Notes: generated by a model not told the origin, from the sequence alone. Counted from the stretch's first letter, positions 10,905-20,680 are shown. The stretch is DNA of 64,000 bases from an uncultured Pelagibacteraceae bacterium (GCA_902563555.1 CACEXM010000001.1:152758-216757); one strand, 5' to 3'. Numbers and translations: made by a program.

Positions 10905-11186
10905 ATGAAAATAATTACAAAAATAATATCTATTCTTTTATTCTTGATAGTTACAGCTTCAGCAAATCCTTTTGGTCCTGGATATTTTCAAAATACAAAT
11001 CCTTTTGGACCAGGTTATGTGCAGCAAAGTAATCCTTTTGGACAAGGCTACACTCAAAATTCAAATCCTTTTGGTCAGGGATATGTTCAAGATAGCAATC
11101 CTTTTGGCCAAGGTTATATACAAGACTCAAATCCCTTTGGTCCTGGATATGTACAAGATAAATCTGTTTTTGGTTTTGGAAACTAA
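10905..11186 (+). CDS. Small secreted repeat protein, six tandem 11-aa NPFGxGYxQxx repeats
   Basis: Signal peptide MKIITKIISILLFLIVTASA followed by 6 x 11 aa repeats and a terminal SVFGFGN. Confidence 0.85.
   Translation: MKIITKIISILLFLIVTASANPFGPGYFQNTNPFGPGYVQQSNPFGQGYTQNSNPFGQGYVQDSNPFGQGYIQDSNPFGPGYVQDKSVFGFGN
10965..11162 (+). repeat. In-frame 33-bp tandem repeat, 6 units
   Basis: Units read aatccttttggNccNggNtatgtNcaaNaNNN in frame; degeneracy is mainly at codon third positions and in the last two residues. Confidence 0.95.
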
Positions 11187-11204
11187 TTAACTAATAAAAG
11201 TAAT

Positions 11205-11272
11205 CATTAAAAAAAGGATATGATATAGTTAAGCCTAGAAATTTAGCTAAGTCAGTTACAGTTGAATAATAG
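11205..11272 (+). pseudogene. Detached second copy of the 3' end of glmS (last ~22 codons)
   Basis: Encodes LKKGYDIVKPRNLAKSVTVE*, versus LKKGYDIDKPRNLAKSVTVE* in glmS at 10797-10864; 58/68 nt identical. Confidence 0.95.
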
Positions 11273-11275
11273 TCT

Positions 11276-12100
11276 GTGAAAATAAACTTTACCAAAAAAC
11301 CTAATTTTTGGCATATAGCCTCTGTCGCGCGCAATAAAAACGTAAATGATTATGAAATTTTAAACCAAGCTTTTGAACAAGATGTATTTGAAGAAGAAAA
11401 TAAAATATTTTTAAAGAAATTTATTGATTGTTTTAAAAATGTTAAGAATATTAATTCACAACTTTATCAAGATGTATTTGCATCATTTGTTATTGGAAAC
11501 CAGTTTGATAAAACATTTTTAGAATTTGGTGCGACAGATGGTTTAGAATTGTCTAATTCATTTATGCTTGAAAATACTTTAAATTGGAGTGGTGTTTTAT
11601 CTGAACCAAGTCCACAATGGCATGAAGTATTAAAAGAAAACAGAAAATATACGAAAATTATAAAAAAATGTATTTGGTCAGAGAGTGGAAAAATTTTAGA
11701 TTTTTTTATGTCAGATAGAGGTAATTTTTCTACTTTAAACGAATTTATTGATAGTGATAAGTATTCTATGCCATTGAATACTGAATCAAGAAAAAAAGCT
11801 GGTAAGTTGATAACTGTAGAAACAATATCGTTAAATGATGTAATTAAAGAATATTTTAATAATATATCACCATCATATATTTCAATTGATACTGAGGGGT
11901 CTGAATTTAAAATTTTAGAGTCTTTTAATTTTGAAAATTATAGACCAAAAGTTTTTACAGTTGAGCATAATTTCACTGAATTACAAAGTAAAATTGATGA
12001 ATTGATGGTTTCAAAGAACTATCAAAGAATATTTAGAAAGCTAACAAGTTTTGATGCATGGTATGTATCTAAAGAAGCATTAAATGAATTAGATTTTTAG
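11276..12100 (+). CDS. FkbM-family methyltransferase (GTG start)
   Basis: FLEFGATDGLELSNSFMLENTLNWSGVLSEPSP and YISIDTEGSEFKIL are FkbM motifs. Confidence 0.85.
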   Translation: MKINFTKKPNFWHIASVARNKNVNDYEILNQAFEQDVFEEENKIFLKKFIDCFKNVKNINSQLYQDVFASFVIGNQFDKTFLEFGATDGLELSNSFMLENTLNWSGVLSEPSPQWHEVLKENRKYTKIIKKCIWSESGKILDFFMSDRGNFSTLNEFIDSDKYSMPLNTESRKKAGKLITVETISLNDVIKEYFNNISPSYISIDTEGSEFKILESFNFENYRPKVFTVEHNFTELQSKIDELMVSKNYQRIFRKLTSFDAWYVSKEALNELDF

Positions 12101-12170
12101 CAATTTTTTAAATATTTTACTTCTAAGTTGATTACTAATAAAACTCTGATACAACAATCTTAGGTTGAAT

Positions 12171-13550
12171 ATGAAAAATTGGAAAATTAATAGTTGGAGA
12201 AAGTATCCGGTAAAACACATTCCGGATTATTCTAATAAGAAGGAATTGGAACAAGTGTTAGGTAAAATAAAAAATTTTCCACCACTTGTTTTTGCTGGTG
12301 AAACAAGACACTTAAAACAACAACTTGCTGAGGTAGTAGATGGTAAAGCTTTTTTACTTCAGGGAGGAGATTGTGCAGAGAGTTTTGCTGAATTTAATCC
12401 AGATAATATTAGAGATACATTCAAACTAATTTTGCAAATGTCGTTGGTTTTAACTTATTCAGCATCACTTCCAGTAATCAAACTTGGAAGAATAGCAGGA
12501 CAGTTTGCTAAACCAAGAAGTGCACCGACTGAAAAACAAGGAAATTTAGAACTTCCAAGCTACTTAGGTGATAATGTAAATGGTATTGAGTTTAATAAAA
12601 AAGCAAGAGAGCACGATCCAAAAAGACTTTTTAGAGCTTACTCACAATCTGCATCAACTTTGAACTTGTTAAGGGCATTTTCAAAAGGAGGTTTTGCAGA
12701 CTTAAATAAAGTTCATTTATGGAATTTAGATTATATCAAAAAAAGTCCGCAAGCTAAGAAATTTAAAGATTTAGAAGACAAGATTGCTGATGCATTGGCT
12801 TTTATGTCAGCGTGTGGAATTACTTCAGACTTTAATAACAGATTATATACAGTTAATTTTTGGACATCACATGAGGCTTTACATCTACCTTTTGAGGAAA
12901 GTATGACAAGAATTGATTCCACAACTGGAGAATACCACGATACATCTGCACACTTTGTGTGGATTGGTGATAGAACTCGACAGTTAGATGGGGGTCATGT
13001 TGAATTTTGTAGAGGTATAGAAAATCCAATAGGAATAAAATGTGGGCCTACAAGTAAACCAGAAGAAATAGTAAAAATTTGTAACTTAATAAATCCAAAA
13101 AATGAAAAAGGTAAAATTACTCTTATCTCAAGATTTGGACACGACTCAGTTGAAAAATTTTTACCAAAACTCGTAAGAACCATTAAGAAAGAAGGTTTGA
13201 ACGTAATTTGGTCGTGCGATCCAATGCATGGAAACACAATCAAATCTACAACTGGATTTAAAACTAGACCATTTAACAGGGTTTTAAAAGAAGTAAGAGA
13301 TGTATTTGCAGTTCATCAAAGTGAGGGTTCGTACGCAGGAGGCTTACATATTGAAATGACTGGTCAAAATGTGACTGAATGCACAGGTGGTGCAAGAAAA
13401 ATTTCTGATGCTGATTTATCAAGCAGATACCACACCCATTGTGATCCTAGGCTTAATGCAGATCAAGCCTTAGAATTAGCATTTTTAATATCAGATGAGA
13501 TTAAAAAGAATAGCAGCTATTCGAAAAATTCTATTCAAGTGGCATCTTGA
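12171..13550 (+). CDS. 3-deoxy-7-phosphoheptulonate synthase, class II
   Basis: Plant-type DAHP synthase motifs (FLLQGGDCAESFAEF, WSCDPMHGNTI, GGLHIEMTGQNVTECTGG); ATG at 12171 preferred over TTG at 12165. Confidence 0.93.
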   Translation: MKNWKINSWRKYPVKHIPDYSNKKELEQVLGKIKNFPPLVFAGETRHLKQQLAEVVDGKAFLLQGGDCAESFAEFNPDNIRDTFKLILQMSLVLTYSASLPVIKLGRIAGQFAKPRSAPTEKQGNLELPSYLGDNVNGIEFNKKAREHDPKRLFRAYSQSASTLNLLRAFSKGGFADLNKVHLWNLDYIKKSPQAKKFKDLEDKIADALAFMSACGITSDFNNRLYTVNFWTSHEALHLPFEESMTRIDSTTGEYHDTSAHFVWIGDRTRQLDGGHVEFCRGIENPIGIKCGPTSKPEEIVKICNLINPKNEKGKITLISRFGHDSVEKFLPKLVRTIKKEGLNVIWSCDPMHGNTIKSTTGFKTRPFNRVLKEVRDVFAVHQSEGSYAGGLHIEMTGQNVTECTGGARKISDADLSSRYHTHCDPRLNADQALELAFLISDEIKKNSSYSKNSIQVAS

Positions 13551-13589
13551 TCTATTGCTTTAAATCGTAAGATTGTTAGATATTAATTT

Positions 13590-14327
13590 ATGAATCCTAA
13601 AGAAAAAATAAAATTTATATCAAACTGGATCAAATCATACGTAGATCAAATGCCATCTAAAGCTCAAGCTTTAGTAATTGGTATATCAGGAGGAATCGAC
13701 TCATCTGTATCAAGTACATTAAGCGCAATGACAGGCTTAAAAACTATTGTTTTGACTATGCCTATAAAGCAAATCGAAAGCCAACATGATTTAAGTTTAA
13801 AACATCAAAAATGGTTAGTTAAAAATTTTAAGAATGTAGAGGCTCATACTATAAGTTTAGATAAATTATTTGAAACATTTTCATCAACATTAGATAAATT
13901 TGATAACGAACACGGATTTGCAAATTCAAGAGCAAGATTGAGAATGACAACCCTTTATCAAGTTGCAGCAGCTAATAAAGGAATAGTTGTTGGAACAGGT
14001 AATAAAGTAGAAGACTTTGGAGTTGGATTTTATACAAAATATGGAGATGGAGGTGTTGATATTTCACCAATAGCAGATTGTAATAAAACTGAAGTTTGGG
14101 AAATTGGAAAAGAACTTGGAATTTCACAAGAAATTATTGATGCTGCTCCAACGGATGGTCTTTGGGATGATGGAAGAACTGACGAGGGTCAGTTAGGTTT
14201 TGATTATCAAGCCTTAGAAGATGCAATGAAGAATCCTAATTCTCCACATAAAGCAGAATACGAAAAAATTAGAAAACAAAATATGCATAAAATGGAGCCT
14301 ATTCCAGTATGCAAAATTCCTAGTTAA
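13590..14327 (+). CDS. nadE: NH3-dependent NAD+ synthetase
   Basis: GISGGIDSSVSSTLSA, GTGNKVEDFGVGFYTKYGDGGVDISPIADCNKTEV. Confidence 0.93.
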   Translation: MNPKEKIKFISNWIKSYVDQMPSKAQALVIGISGGIDSSVSSTLSAMTGLKTIVLTMPIKQIESQHDLSLKHQKWLVKNFKNVEAHTISLDKLFETFSSTLDKFDNEHGFANSRARLRMTTLYQVAAANKGIVVGTGNKVEDFGVGFYTKYGDGGVDISPIADCNKTEVWEIGKELGISQEIIDAAPTDGLWDDGRTDEGQLGFDYQALEDAMKNPNSPHKAEYEKIRKQNMHKMEPIPVCKIPS

Positions 14328-14378
14328 TCAATTAGATTAACAAATCATCAAATAAGGTATATTTCTTAATCAAGTGAA

Positions 14379-15722
14379 ATGGATATTTTTTTAACAAACA
14401 ATTTAATTAATAAAAAAGAGCAATTTATCCCAATAAAAAAAGAGAGTGTTGGAATGTATGTTTGTGGACCAACAGTCTATGATGATCCACATATAGGGAA
14501 TGCAAGACCACTAGTTATTTTTGATATTCTTTTTAAAATTTTAAAAAATAATTTTTCAAAAGTCACATATGTAAGAAACATAACAGATATTGATGATAAA
14601 ATTATTTTATCTTCGCAAAAACTTAAAATATCGACAAAAGAGTTAACTGAAAAAATAACCAAAAGTTTTTTCGAAGACTGTAAATTTTTAAATTGTGAAG
14701 ATCCCACACACCAGCCAAAAGCAACAGAGCACATAGATATTATGATTCAAATGATTAATGAATTGATTAAAAAAGGTTATGCTTATGAGAACAATAAACA
14801 TGTGTATTTTGAAGTAAAAAAATTTTCTGAGTATGGAAAATTATCAAATAAAAAGTTAGAAGATTTAATTGCAGGATCACGAGTTGAAATTAGTGACAAC
14901 AAAAAAAATTCTGAGGATTTTGTTTTATGGAAACCATCAGTTAAGGATGAGCCTTCTTGGGATTCTCCTTGGGGACCTGGTAGGCCAGGATGGCATTTAG
15001 AGTGTTCTGCTATGTCAAAAAAACTTTTAGGTGATAAATTTGATATACATGGTGGTGGTATTGATTTAATTTTCCCTCACCACGAAAATGAAATTGCTCA
15101 ATCTAGATGTGCTAATGACACTGAAGTTTTCGCTAACTTTTGGATTCATAATGCTTTTATTACAATGTCGAATGAAAAAATGGCTAAGTCTCAAGGCAAT
15201 ATCTTAAAGATAAAAGACTTTAGAAAAAAAATGAGTGGTCAAATAATCAGGTTAGCACTGATGAGTGCACATTACAGACAACCTTTAGATTGGAACGATA
15301 AATTATTAATTGATTGTGAAAATATTTTAGATAAGTGGTATCGAATAAAATTAGACAATTTCAAACCTGTTAAAATCCCTGATGAAATATTGAAACCTTT
15401 ATACGAAGATTTAAATACCCCAGGTTATATTGCTAATCTCCATGGTTTGTATGAAAAAGCAATTAAGGATGATAAAAAAGATTTATTTATATCAGCATGT
15501 AGATTTATTGGTTTATTAAATGAAACGAGTGAGCAGTGGCATAATTTTAAAAGAGATAGAGTTTCGTTAAGTGAGCCTGAAATCGAAAAAATGATAAACT
15601 TAAGAGATAAAGCTAGAGAAAATAAGGATTATAAAGAGGCTGATCGAATTAGAGATGAACTTTCAGACAAAGGTGTTTTAATAGAGGACAAAGATGGTAA
15701 AACACTGTGGAAATTTAAATGA
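14379..15722 (+). CDS. cysS: Cysteinyl-tRNA synthetase
   Basis: MYVCGPTVYDDPHIGNARP, WHLECSAMS, KMAKSQGN. Confidence 0.95.
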   Translation: MDIFLTNNLINKKEQFIPIKKESVGMYVCGPTVYDDPHIGNARPLVIFDILFKILKNNFSKVTYVRNITDIDDKIILSSQKLKISTKELTEKITKSFFEDCKFLNCEDPTHQPKATEHIDIMIQMINELIKKGYAYENNKHVYFEVKKFSEYGKLSNKKLEDLIAGSRVEISDNKKNSEDFVLWKPSVKDEPSWDSPWGPGRPGWHLECSAMSKKLLGDKFDIHGGGIDLIFPHHENEIAQSRCANDTEVFANFWIHNAFITMSNEKMAKSQGNILKIKDFRKKMSGQIIRLALMSAHYRQPLDWNDKLLIDCENILDKWYRIKLDNFKPVKIPDEILKPLYEDLNTPGYIANLHGLYEKAIKDDKKDLFISACRFIGLLNETSEQWHNFKRDRVSLSEPEIEKMINLRDKARENKDYKEADRIRDELSDKGVLIEDKDGKTLWKFK

Positions 15723-17320
15723 GTAAAGAAAGATTATACATATTTGATACAACTCTTCGAGATGGAGCTCAAACCCAAGGTGTGCATTTTTCAATTGATG
15801 AAAAAACAAAAATTGCACATGCTTTAGACGACCTTGGTGTAGATTACATAGAAGGAGGTTGGCCAGGTGCCAATCCATCTGATACAGAATTTTTTCAGAA
15901 AGGTTTGGAACTAAAAAACTCTACCTTTACTGCTTTTGGAATGACGAAAAAAGCAGGACGAAGTGCTGAAAATGATCCAGGTTTGTCAGCAATTTTAAAT
16001 TCTAATACGAAATCTGTTTGTTTAGTTGGAAAGTCTTGGGATTTCCATGTTGATGTTGCTTTGGGAATATCTAAAGAGGAAAATTTAGACAACATTAAAG
16101 AAACCACAAAGCATTTTGTAAAAAATAATAAAGAGTTCATGTTTGATGCTGAGCATTTCTTTGATGGCTACAAGGCAAACTCGGAATATGCTTTAGCTTG
16201 TATCAAAGCTGCTTATGATAATGGAGCAAAATGGATAGTTCTATGTGATACTAATGGTGGTACACTTCCTCATGAAGTAACTAAGATAGTAAAAGAAGTT
16301 TCAGAACACATACCTGGTGAGAGTTTAGGTATTCATGCCCATAATGATACTGGTAATGCTGTTGCGAATTCAATAGCAGCTGTTTTATCAGGAGCGAGAC
16401 AAATTCAAGGCACAATAAATGGCTTAGGTGAAAGATGTGGTAATGCCAATTTAATGTCAATTATTCCAACTTTCCATCTTAAGAAAGAGTTATCAGATAA
16501 ATTTGAAATAAGTATTAAAGAAAAAAATATCAAACATATTACACAGTGTTCAAGGTTGCTTGATGAGATACTAAATAGAAAACCAAATAAACATTTACCA
16601 TACGTTGGTGCTGCAGCATTTTCACACAAGGGTGGTTTACATGTATCTGCTGTTCAAAAAGATCCTAAAACTTATGAGCATATAAATCCTGAAGATGTTG
16701 GTAATAATAGAAATATAGTTGTTTCCGATCAGTCAGGTAAATCAAATATCCTGTCTAGACTTAAAACAATTGGGATTGATATTAAGGAAAATGATCCTAA
16801 AGTTAAAAAACTATTAGAAGAAGTTAAAGATAGAGAGTTCATTGGTTACAGTTATGATGGAGCTGATGCATCTTTTGAGTTACTAGCTAGAAGAGTAATG
16901 GGAGAAATTCCAAGATATATTTCAATTAAAGAATACGATGTTTCAGTCTCAAAAAACAATCAAGATAAGATAGTTTCTAAAGCAAAAGCAAAACTGGAGG
17001 TTGATGGGGAACAAATAGTTTGTGAAGGTGAGGGTAATGGACCTGTTCATGCTTTAGATAACGCTATAAGAAAAAATGTTACTAAGTTAGAAAAATATTC
17101 TGAATATCTAAAAGATTTAAAACTAGTCGACTATAAGGTAAGAATTTTAAATACAGGGACTGAAGCTACCACTAGAGTATCTATTGAAAGCACAGATTCC
17201 AAAGGAAAAAATTGGTTTACAATTGGCGTGTCACCAAACATAATTGATGCATCATTTAAAGCTCTTATTGATAGTTTAGATTATAAGCTGTATAAAGATA
17301 ACGCACCAGCTAGTAAATAA
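15719..17320 (+). CDS. cimA: (R)-citramalate synthase
   Basis: HMGL-like N-terminus (DTTLRDGAQTQGVHFSIDEK) plus LeuA-type C-terminal regulatory domain; CimA-type length of 533 aa. Confidence 0.9.
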   Translation: MSKERLYIFDTTLRDGAQTQGVHFSIDEKTKIAHALDDLGVDYIEGGWPGANPSDTEFFQKGLELKNSTFTAFGMTKKAGRSAENDPGLSAILNSNTKSVCLVGKSWDFHVDVALGISKEENLDNIKETTKHFVKNNKEFMFDAEHFFDGYKANSEYALACIKAAYDNGAKWIVLCDTNGGTLPHEVTKIVKEVSEHIPGESLGIHAHNDTGNAVANSIAAVLSGARQIQGTINGLGERCGNANLMSIIPTFHLKKELSDKFEISIKEKNIKHITQCSRLLDEILNRKPNKHLPYVGAAAFSHKGGLHVSAVQKDPKTYEHINPEDVGNNRNIVVSDQSGKSNILSRLKTIGIDIKENDPKVKKLLEEVKDREFIGYSYDGADASFELLARRVMGEIPRYISIKEYDVSVSKNNQDKIVSKAKAKLEVDGEQIVCEGEGNGPVHALDNAIRKNVTKLEKYSEYLKDLKLVDYKVRILNTGTEATTRVSIESTDSKGKNWFTIGVSPNIIDASFKALIDSLDYKLYKDNAPASK

Positions 17321-17329
17321 AAGTAAAAT

Positions 17330-17836
17330 ATGTTTAGAAATTTTTTAATAATTTTTTCCTTTGCCCTTTTAACCAATTGTGCATCAATTACTGAGTCAAA
17401 AGATCAATCAATGTCAGTTAATACAGGGGATGTTGTTGGCGCAATGTGCACACTCTCAAATTCAAAAGGAAGCTATTATGTTAATTCAACACCAGGTTCT
17501 GTTATGGTTAGAAATGCATGTGATCAGCTTACAGTGACTTGCACAAAGAAAGGTTACGTGCCTGCCAATCCGGGCGCAGGATCTATTCAAGATAAATCAA
17601 AAGGAATGGCTTGGGGCAATGTTATTTTTGGTGGTATTATTGGAATTGCAGTTGATAGATCTACTGGTGCAGGCTGTACGTATCCACAACAAAATATCAC
17701 CTTTCCATTAAAAAAAGCTTCAGCTGAAAGCGGAGAAACCAATATAAAAAAATTAAAAGATTTAAAAGAATTACTTGATAGTGGCGTAATAACCCAAGAT
17801 GAATTTGATAAAGCTAAAAAAAAGTTGCTTAATTAG
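17330..17836 (+). CDS. Putative lipoprotein with C-terminal SHOCT-like helix hairpin
   Basis: Lipobox LLTNC at residues ~13-17; C-terminal LKDLKELLDSGVITQDEFDKAKKKLLN is SHOCT-like. Confidence 0.75.
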   Translation: MFRNFLIIFSFALLTNCASITESKDQSMSVNTGDVVGAMCTLSNSKGSYYVNSTPGSVMVRNACDQLTVTCTKKGYVPANPGAGSIQDKSKGMAWGNVIFGGIIGIAVDRSTGAGCTYPQQNITFPLKKASAESGETNIKKLKDLKELLDSGVITQDEFDKAKKKLLN

Positions 17837-17878
17837 ATCTTAAATAGATATTCTTTTTTTAAGTTATGATTATCCACA

Positions 17879-18742
17879 ATGAAAATTAATAAATTTTCAA
17901 AAAAACCTTTGAATACAGATGATAGAATAGGCGCTAATCCAATTGTTTGTTATCCAAATGAAAACATTTCTAATAACTTAAAAATATTACATAAAGCCAG
18001 AGAACATATTAAAAAGATAGATGAAGTCATGGTACCTCCTAGAGATGCAAAAACATTTAAAGTAAAATCAGGAAATTTCTTTAGGATTGAAAGTGTTGAG
18101 GGCCCACAAGTTGGTGATTTAAATATATTCCAAGCAGATAATCTTGATGAAAAATTTTACTCTGGGAAGACCAGAGCTTTATATGGAACGCACATTTCAG
18201 TTGGTGATAAAATGTTTAGTGGCTTTCCTTATTTAAGATCATTAGCTACAATTACTTGGGATACATTAGACTGGTATGGTTATGACAAAGATGGTGGCTC
18301 AGTACATGACGTAATTGGAACTCGATGTGATCCATACACATCAAAATTAATATCTGGAAATGATTATCATTATTGTTGTCATTCTAATTTGACTAGAGCT
18401 CTAGTTAAAGAACAGGGGCTTGAAAAAGATGATGCTGAAAAAATAGTTCATGATGTTTTAAATGTATTTATGCTTACTGGTTTTACCAATGATACTAAGC
18501 AATATTTTATGAAATCAAGCCCGGTTAGACCAGGCGATTATTTAGAATTTTTTGCTGAGACTGATCTGCTAGGAGCCTTATCTGCATGTCCCGGTGGTGA
18601 TTGCGGCTCTGAACATTCATCTGATGTAGCAAAATGTTATCCACTAAAAGTTTCTATTTGGGATGTAGACAAAAAATTTTTGGAAGGTATAAAAAATTCT
18701 AAGATTTCATCTTATAATAGAGACCATGGTCTGACTGATTAA
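17879..18742 (+). CDS. DUF1989 / urea carboxylase-associated family protein
   Basis: FRIESVEGPQVGDLNIF, GTHISVGDKMFSG, CPGGDCGSEHSSDV are DUF1989-like. Confidence 0.75.
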   Translation: MKINKFSKKPLNTDDRIGANPIVCYPNENISNNLKILHKAREHIKKIDEVMVPPRDAKTFKVKSGNFFRIESVEGPQVGDLNIFQADNLDEKFYSGKTRALYGTHISVGDKMFSGFPYLRSLATITWDTLDWYGYDKDGGSVHDVIGTRCDPYTSKLISGNDYHYCCHSNLTRALVKEQGLEKDDAEKIVHDVLNVFMLTGFTNDTKQYFMKSSPVRPGDYLEFFAETDLLGALSACPGGDCGSEHSSDVAKCYPLKVSIWDVDKKFLEGIKNSKISSYNRDHGLTD

Positions 18743-18743
18743 C

Positions 18744-19457
18744 ATGTCAAAAAATAATATTTCATTTATTTTACATAAGCCACAGTTGTCAGAAAATATC
18801 GGTGCATGTGCAAGAGCAATAAAAAATTTTAGCTTTAAAAAGTTAATTTTAATAAATCCTAAGCCTATTTTTCCAAATGATAAAATTTTTGCTACATCAG
18901 TAGGTGCAAAAAATATTATTAATCAAAGTAAAGTGTATGAGAATATTGAAAAGGCACTTAAAGATATTGATATTGTAATTGCGACTTCAGCGCGATTTAG
19001 AAATAAAAATATAAAACATATAAATCTAGACGATTTGAAGAAAATAGATTTTAAAAAAAAAGTCGGTTTTTTATTTGGATCTGAAGCCTCAGGTCTTTCA
19101 AATGAAGAGGTGAGTTATGCTAATTACACTTTACAAATTCCAACTAATCCAGAATTTAAGTCATTAAATCTTTCTCATAGTTTAATTATTATAGCTCAAG
19201 TAGCCTCTAGTATAATTAAAATGAGAACTAAACCATTTCAAAAATCAAAAAAAGTTAAACCAGCATCAAAAAAAGAAATACAATCAATGATAAACTTGTG
19301 TTTGAGTAATTTAGAAGACATCAATTTTTTTAAACCAAAGGAAAAGAAACCAGTAATGTTACAGAATTTAAGAAACATTTTTTATAAAATGGAATTATCC
19401 GATAAAGAAACACGTATTTTATCAAGCGTATTCGCAAGTTTGGGTAAAAAACGTTGA
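18744..19457 (+). CDS. RNA methyltransferase, TrmH/SpoU family (TrmJ-like)
   Basis: FILHKPQLSENIGACARAIKNF, LFGSEASGLSNEEV, IPTNPEFKSLNLSHS. Confidence 0.85.
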   Translation: MSKNNISFILHKPQLSENIGACARAIKNFSFKKLILINPKPIFPNDKIFATSVGAKNIINQSKVYENIEKALKDIDIVIATSARFRNKNIKHINLDDLKKIDFKKKVGFLFGSEASGLSNEEVSYANYTLQIPTNPEFKSLNLSHSLIIIAQVASSIIKMRTKPFQKSKKVKPASKKEIQSMINLCLSNLEDINFFKPKEKKPVMLQNLRNIFYKMELSDKETRILSSVFASLGKKR

Positions 19458-19485
19458 TTGACAAAATAATGTGTAAGTTTATAAG
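19458..19485 (+). promoter_or_regulatory. Sigma-70-like promoter of rpsD
   Basis: TTGACA (19458-19463), 16-bp spacer, TATAAG (19480-19485). Confidence 0.6.
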
Positions 19486-19497
19486 ACCCAATATTAA

Positions 19498-20115
19498 ATG
19501 ACAAAAAGATTAAACTCTAAACACAAAGTTGATAGACGATTAAAAGTAAACCTTTGGGGAAGACCTAAAAGTCCTTTTAATACTAGAGCTTATGGACCAG
19601 GGCAGCACGGTCAAAGCAAAACATCTAAACCCTCAGACTATGGTATTCAGCTTCAAGCAAAACAAAAATTAAAAGCTTATTATGGTAATATCAATGAAAG
19701 ACAATTTAGAAATATTTATAAAAAAGCTAGTATGTTAAAAGGGGACACAAGTGAAAACCTAATTGGTTTATTAGAAAGAAGATTAGATGCAGTTATTTAT
19801 AGAGCAAAATTTGCAACAACGATCTTTTCTGCACGACAACTAATTAATCATGGCCATGTTAAAGTTAATGGAAAAAAAGTAAATATTTCAAGTTATTCAG
19901 TTAAGGAAGAGGATACGATTGAGATTAGAGATAAGTCGAAACAAATGGCAATAGTTGATATAGCTTTAGCAAACAAAGAGAGAGAAACTCCAGAATACAT
20001 TCAAATGGATGAAAAGAATAAAAAATTTAAATTCATAAGAGTACCAAAGTTTGAGGAAGTTCCTTTTCCAATAGTTATGGAGCCAAATTTAGTAATTGAA
20101 TATTACTCTAGATAG
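19498..20115 (+). CDS. rpsD: 30S ribosomal protein S4
   Basis: S4 N-terminus and RNA-binding domain ([35 protein letters not shown]). Confidence 0.97.
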   Translation: MTKRLNSKHKVDRRLKVNLWGRPKSPFNTRAYGPGQHGQSKTSKPSDYGIQLQAKQKLKAYYGNINERQFRNIYKKASMLKGDTSENLIGLLERRLDAVIYRAKFATTIFSARQLINHGHVKVNGKKVNISSYSVKEEDTIEIRDKSKQMAIVDIALANKERETPEYIQMDEKNKKFKFIRVPKFEEVPFPIVMEPNLVIEYYSR

Positions 20116-20117
20116 AA

Positions 20118-20450
20118 TTATTTTTTATAATTCACGCCTTTATCATCAAAGATCTTTTTTAGTTCACCATTTTCATACATTTCTTTAACAATATCACATC
20201 CACCAACAAATTCTTTTTTAACATATAATTGTGGTATTGTTGGCCAATCACTGAAAGTCTTTATACCTTCTCTTAAAGATTGATCTTCTAAAACATTAAC
20301 TCCTTTGTAATTTACTTCTAAGATTTTAAGTAAATTTGCAACTGCCATTGAAAACCCACATTGTGGAGCATCAGGCGTTCCCTTCATGAATAAACAAACG
20401 TCATTATTATCAATATGATTTTGAATTAAATTTTTAATTTGATCGTCCAT
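20118..20450 (-). CDS. grxD: Monothiol glutaredoxin, Grx4 family
   Basis: FMKGTPDAPQCGFSMAV, WPTIPQLYVKKEFVGGCDI. Confidence 0.93.
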   Translation of the reverse strand: MDDQIKNLIQNHIDNNDVCLFMKGTPDAPQCGFSMAVANLLKILEVNYKGVNVLEDQSLREGIKTFSDWPTIPQLYVKKEFVGGCDIVKEMYENGELKKIFDDKGVNYKK

Positions 20451-20680
20451 TATTGCTCCTTTGTTTTTATCGCTAGAGCGTGAAGTTCATTTCCCATTTT
20501 ACCTTTTAGAGAATTATAAACCATCTTATGCTGCTCAATTTTACTTTTACCACTAAATTTAGAAGAAGTAATGGTTGCAGAGTAATGGTTTCCGTCACCA
20601 GCTAAATCTTGAATCTCAACCAATGCATCAGGTAATGCATCTTTTATGTGTTTTTCAATTTCTTTTAAATCCATTGCCAT
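20450..20680 (-). CDS. BolA family protein
   Basis: BolA-like fold (SKFSGKSKIEQHKMVYNSL, ELHALAIKT); adjacent to grxD; start at MAMDLKEIE. Confidence 0.9.
   Translation of the reverse strand: MAMDLKEIEKHIKDALPDALVEIQDLAGDGNHYSATITSSKFSGKSKIEQHKMVYNSLKGKMGNELHALAIKTKEQ

Noticed and set aside
10965-11162. 33-bp repeats considered as a CRISPR or VNTR array
   Set aside because: There are no spacers; units are contiguous, in frame, and maintain one peptide pattern behind a signal peptide, so they are coding repeats.
10972-11190. 72-aa alternative-frame ORF over the repeat gene
   Set aside because: Open only because the 33-bp periodicity keeps a second frame free of stops; the other frame has a signal peptide and regular repeats.
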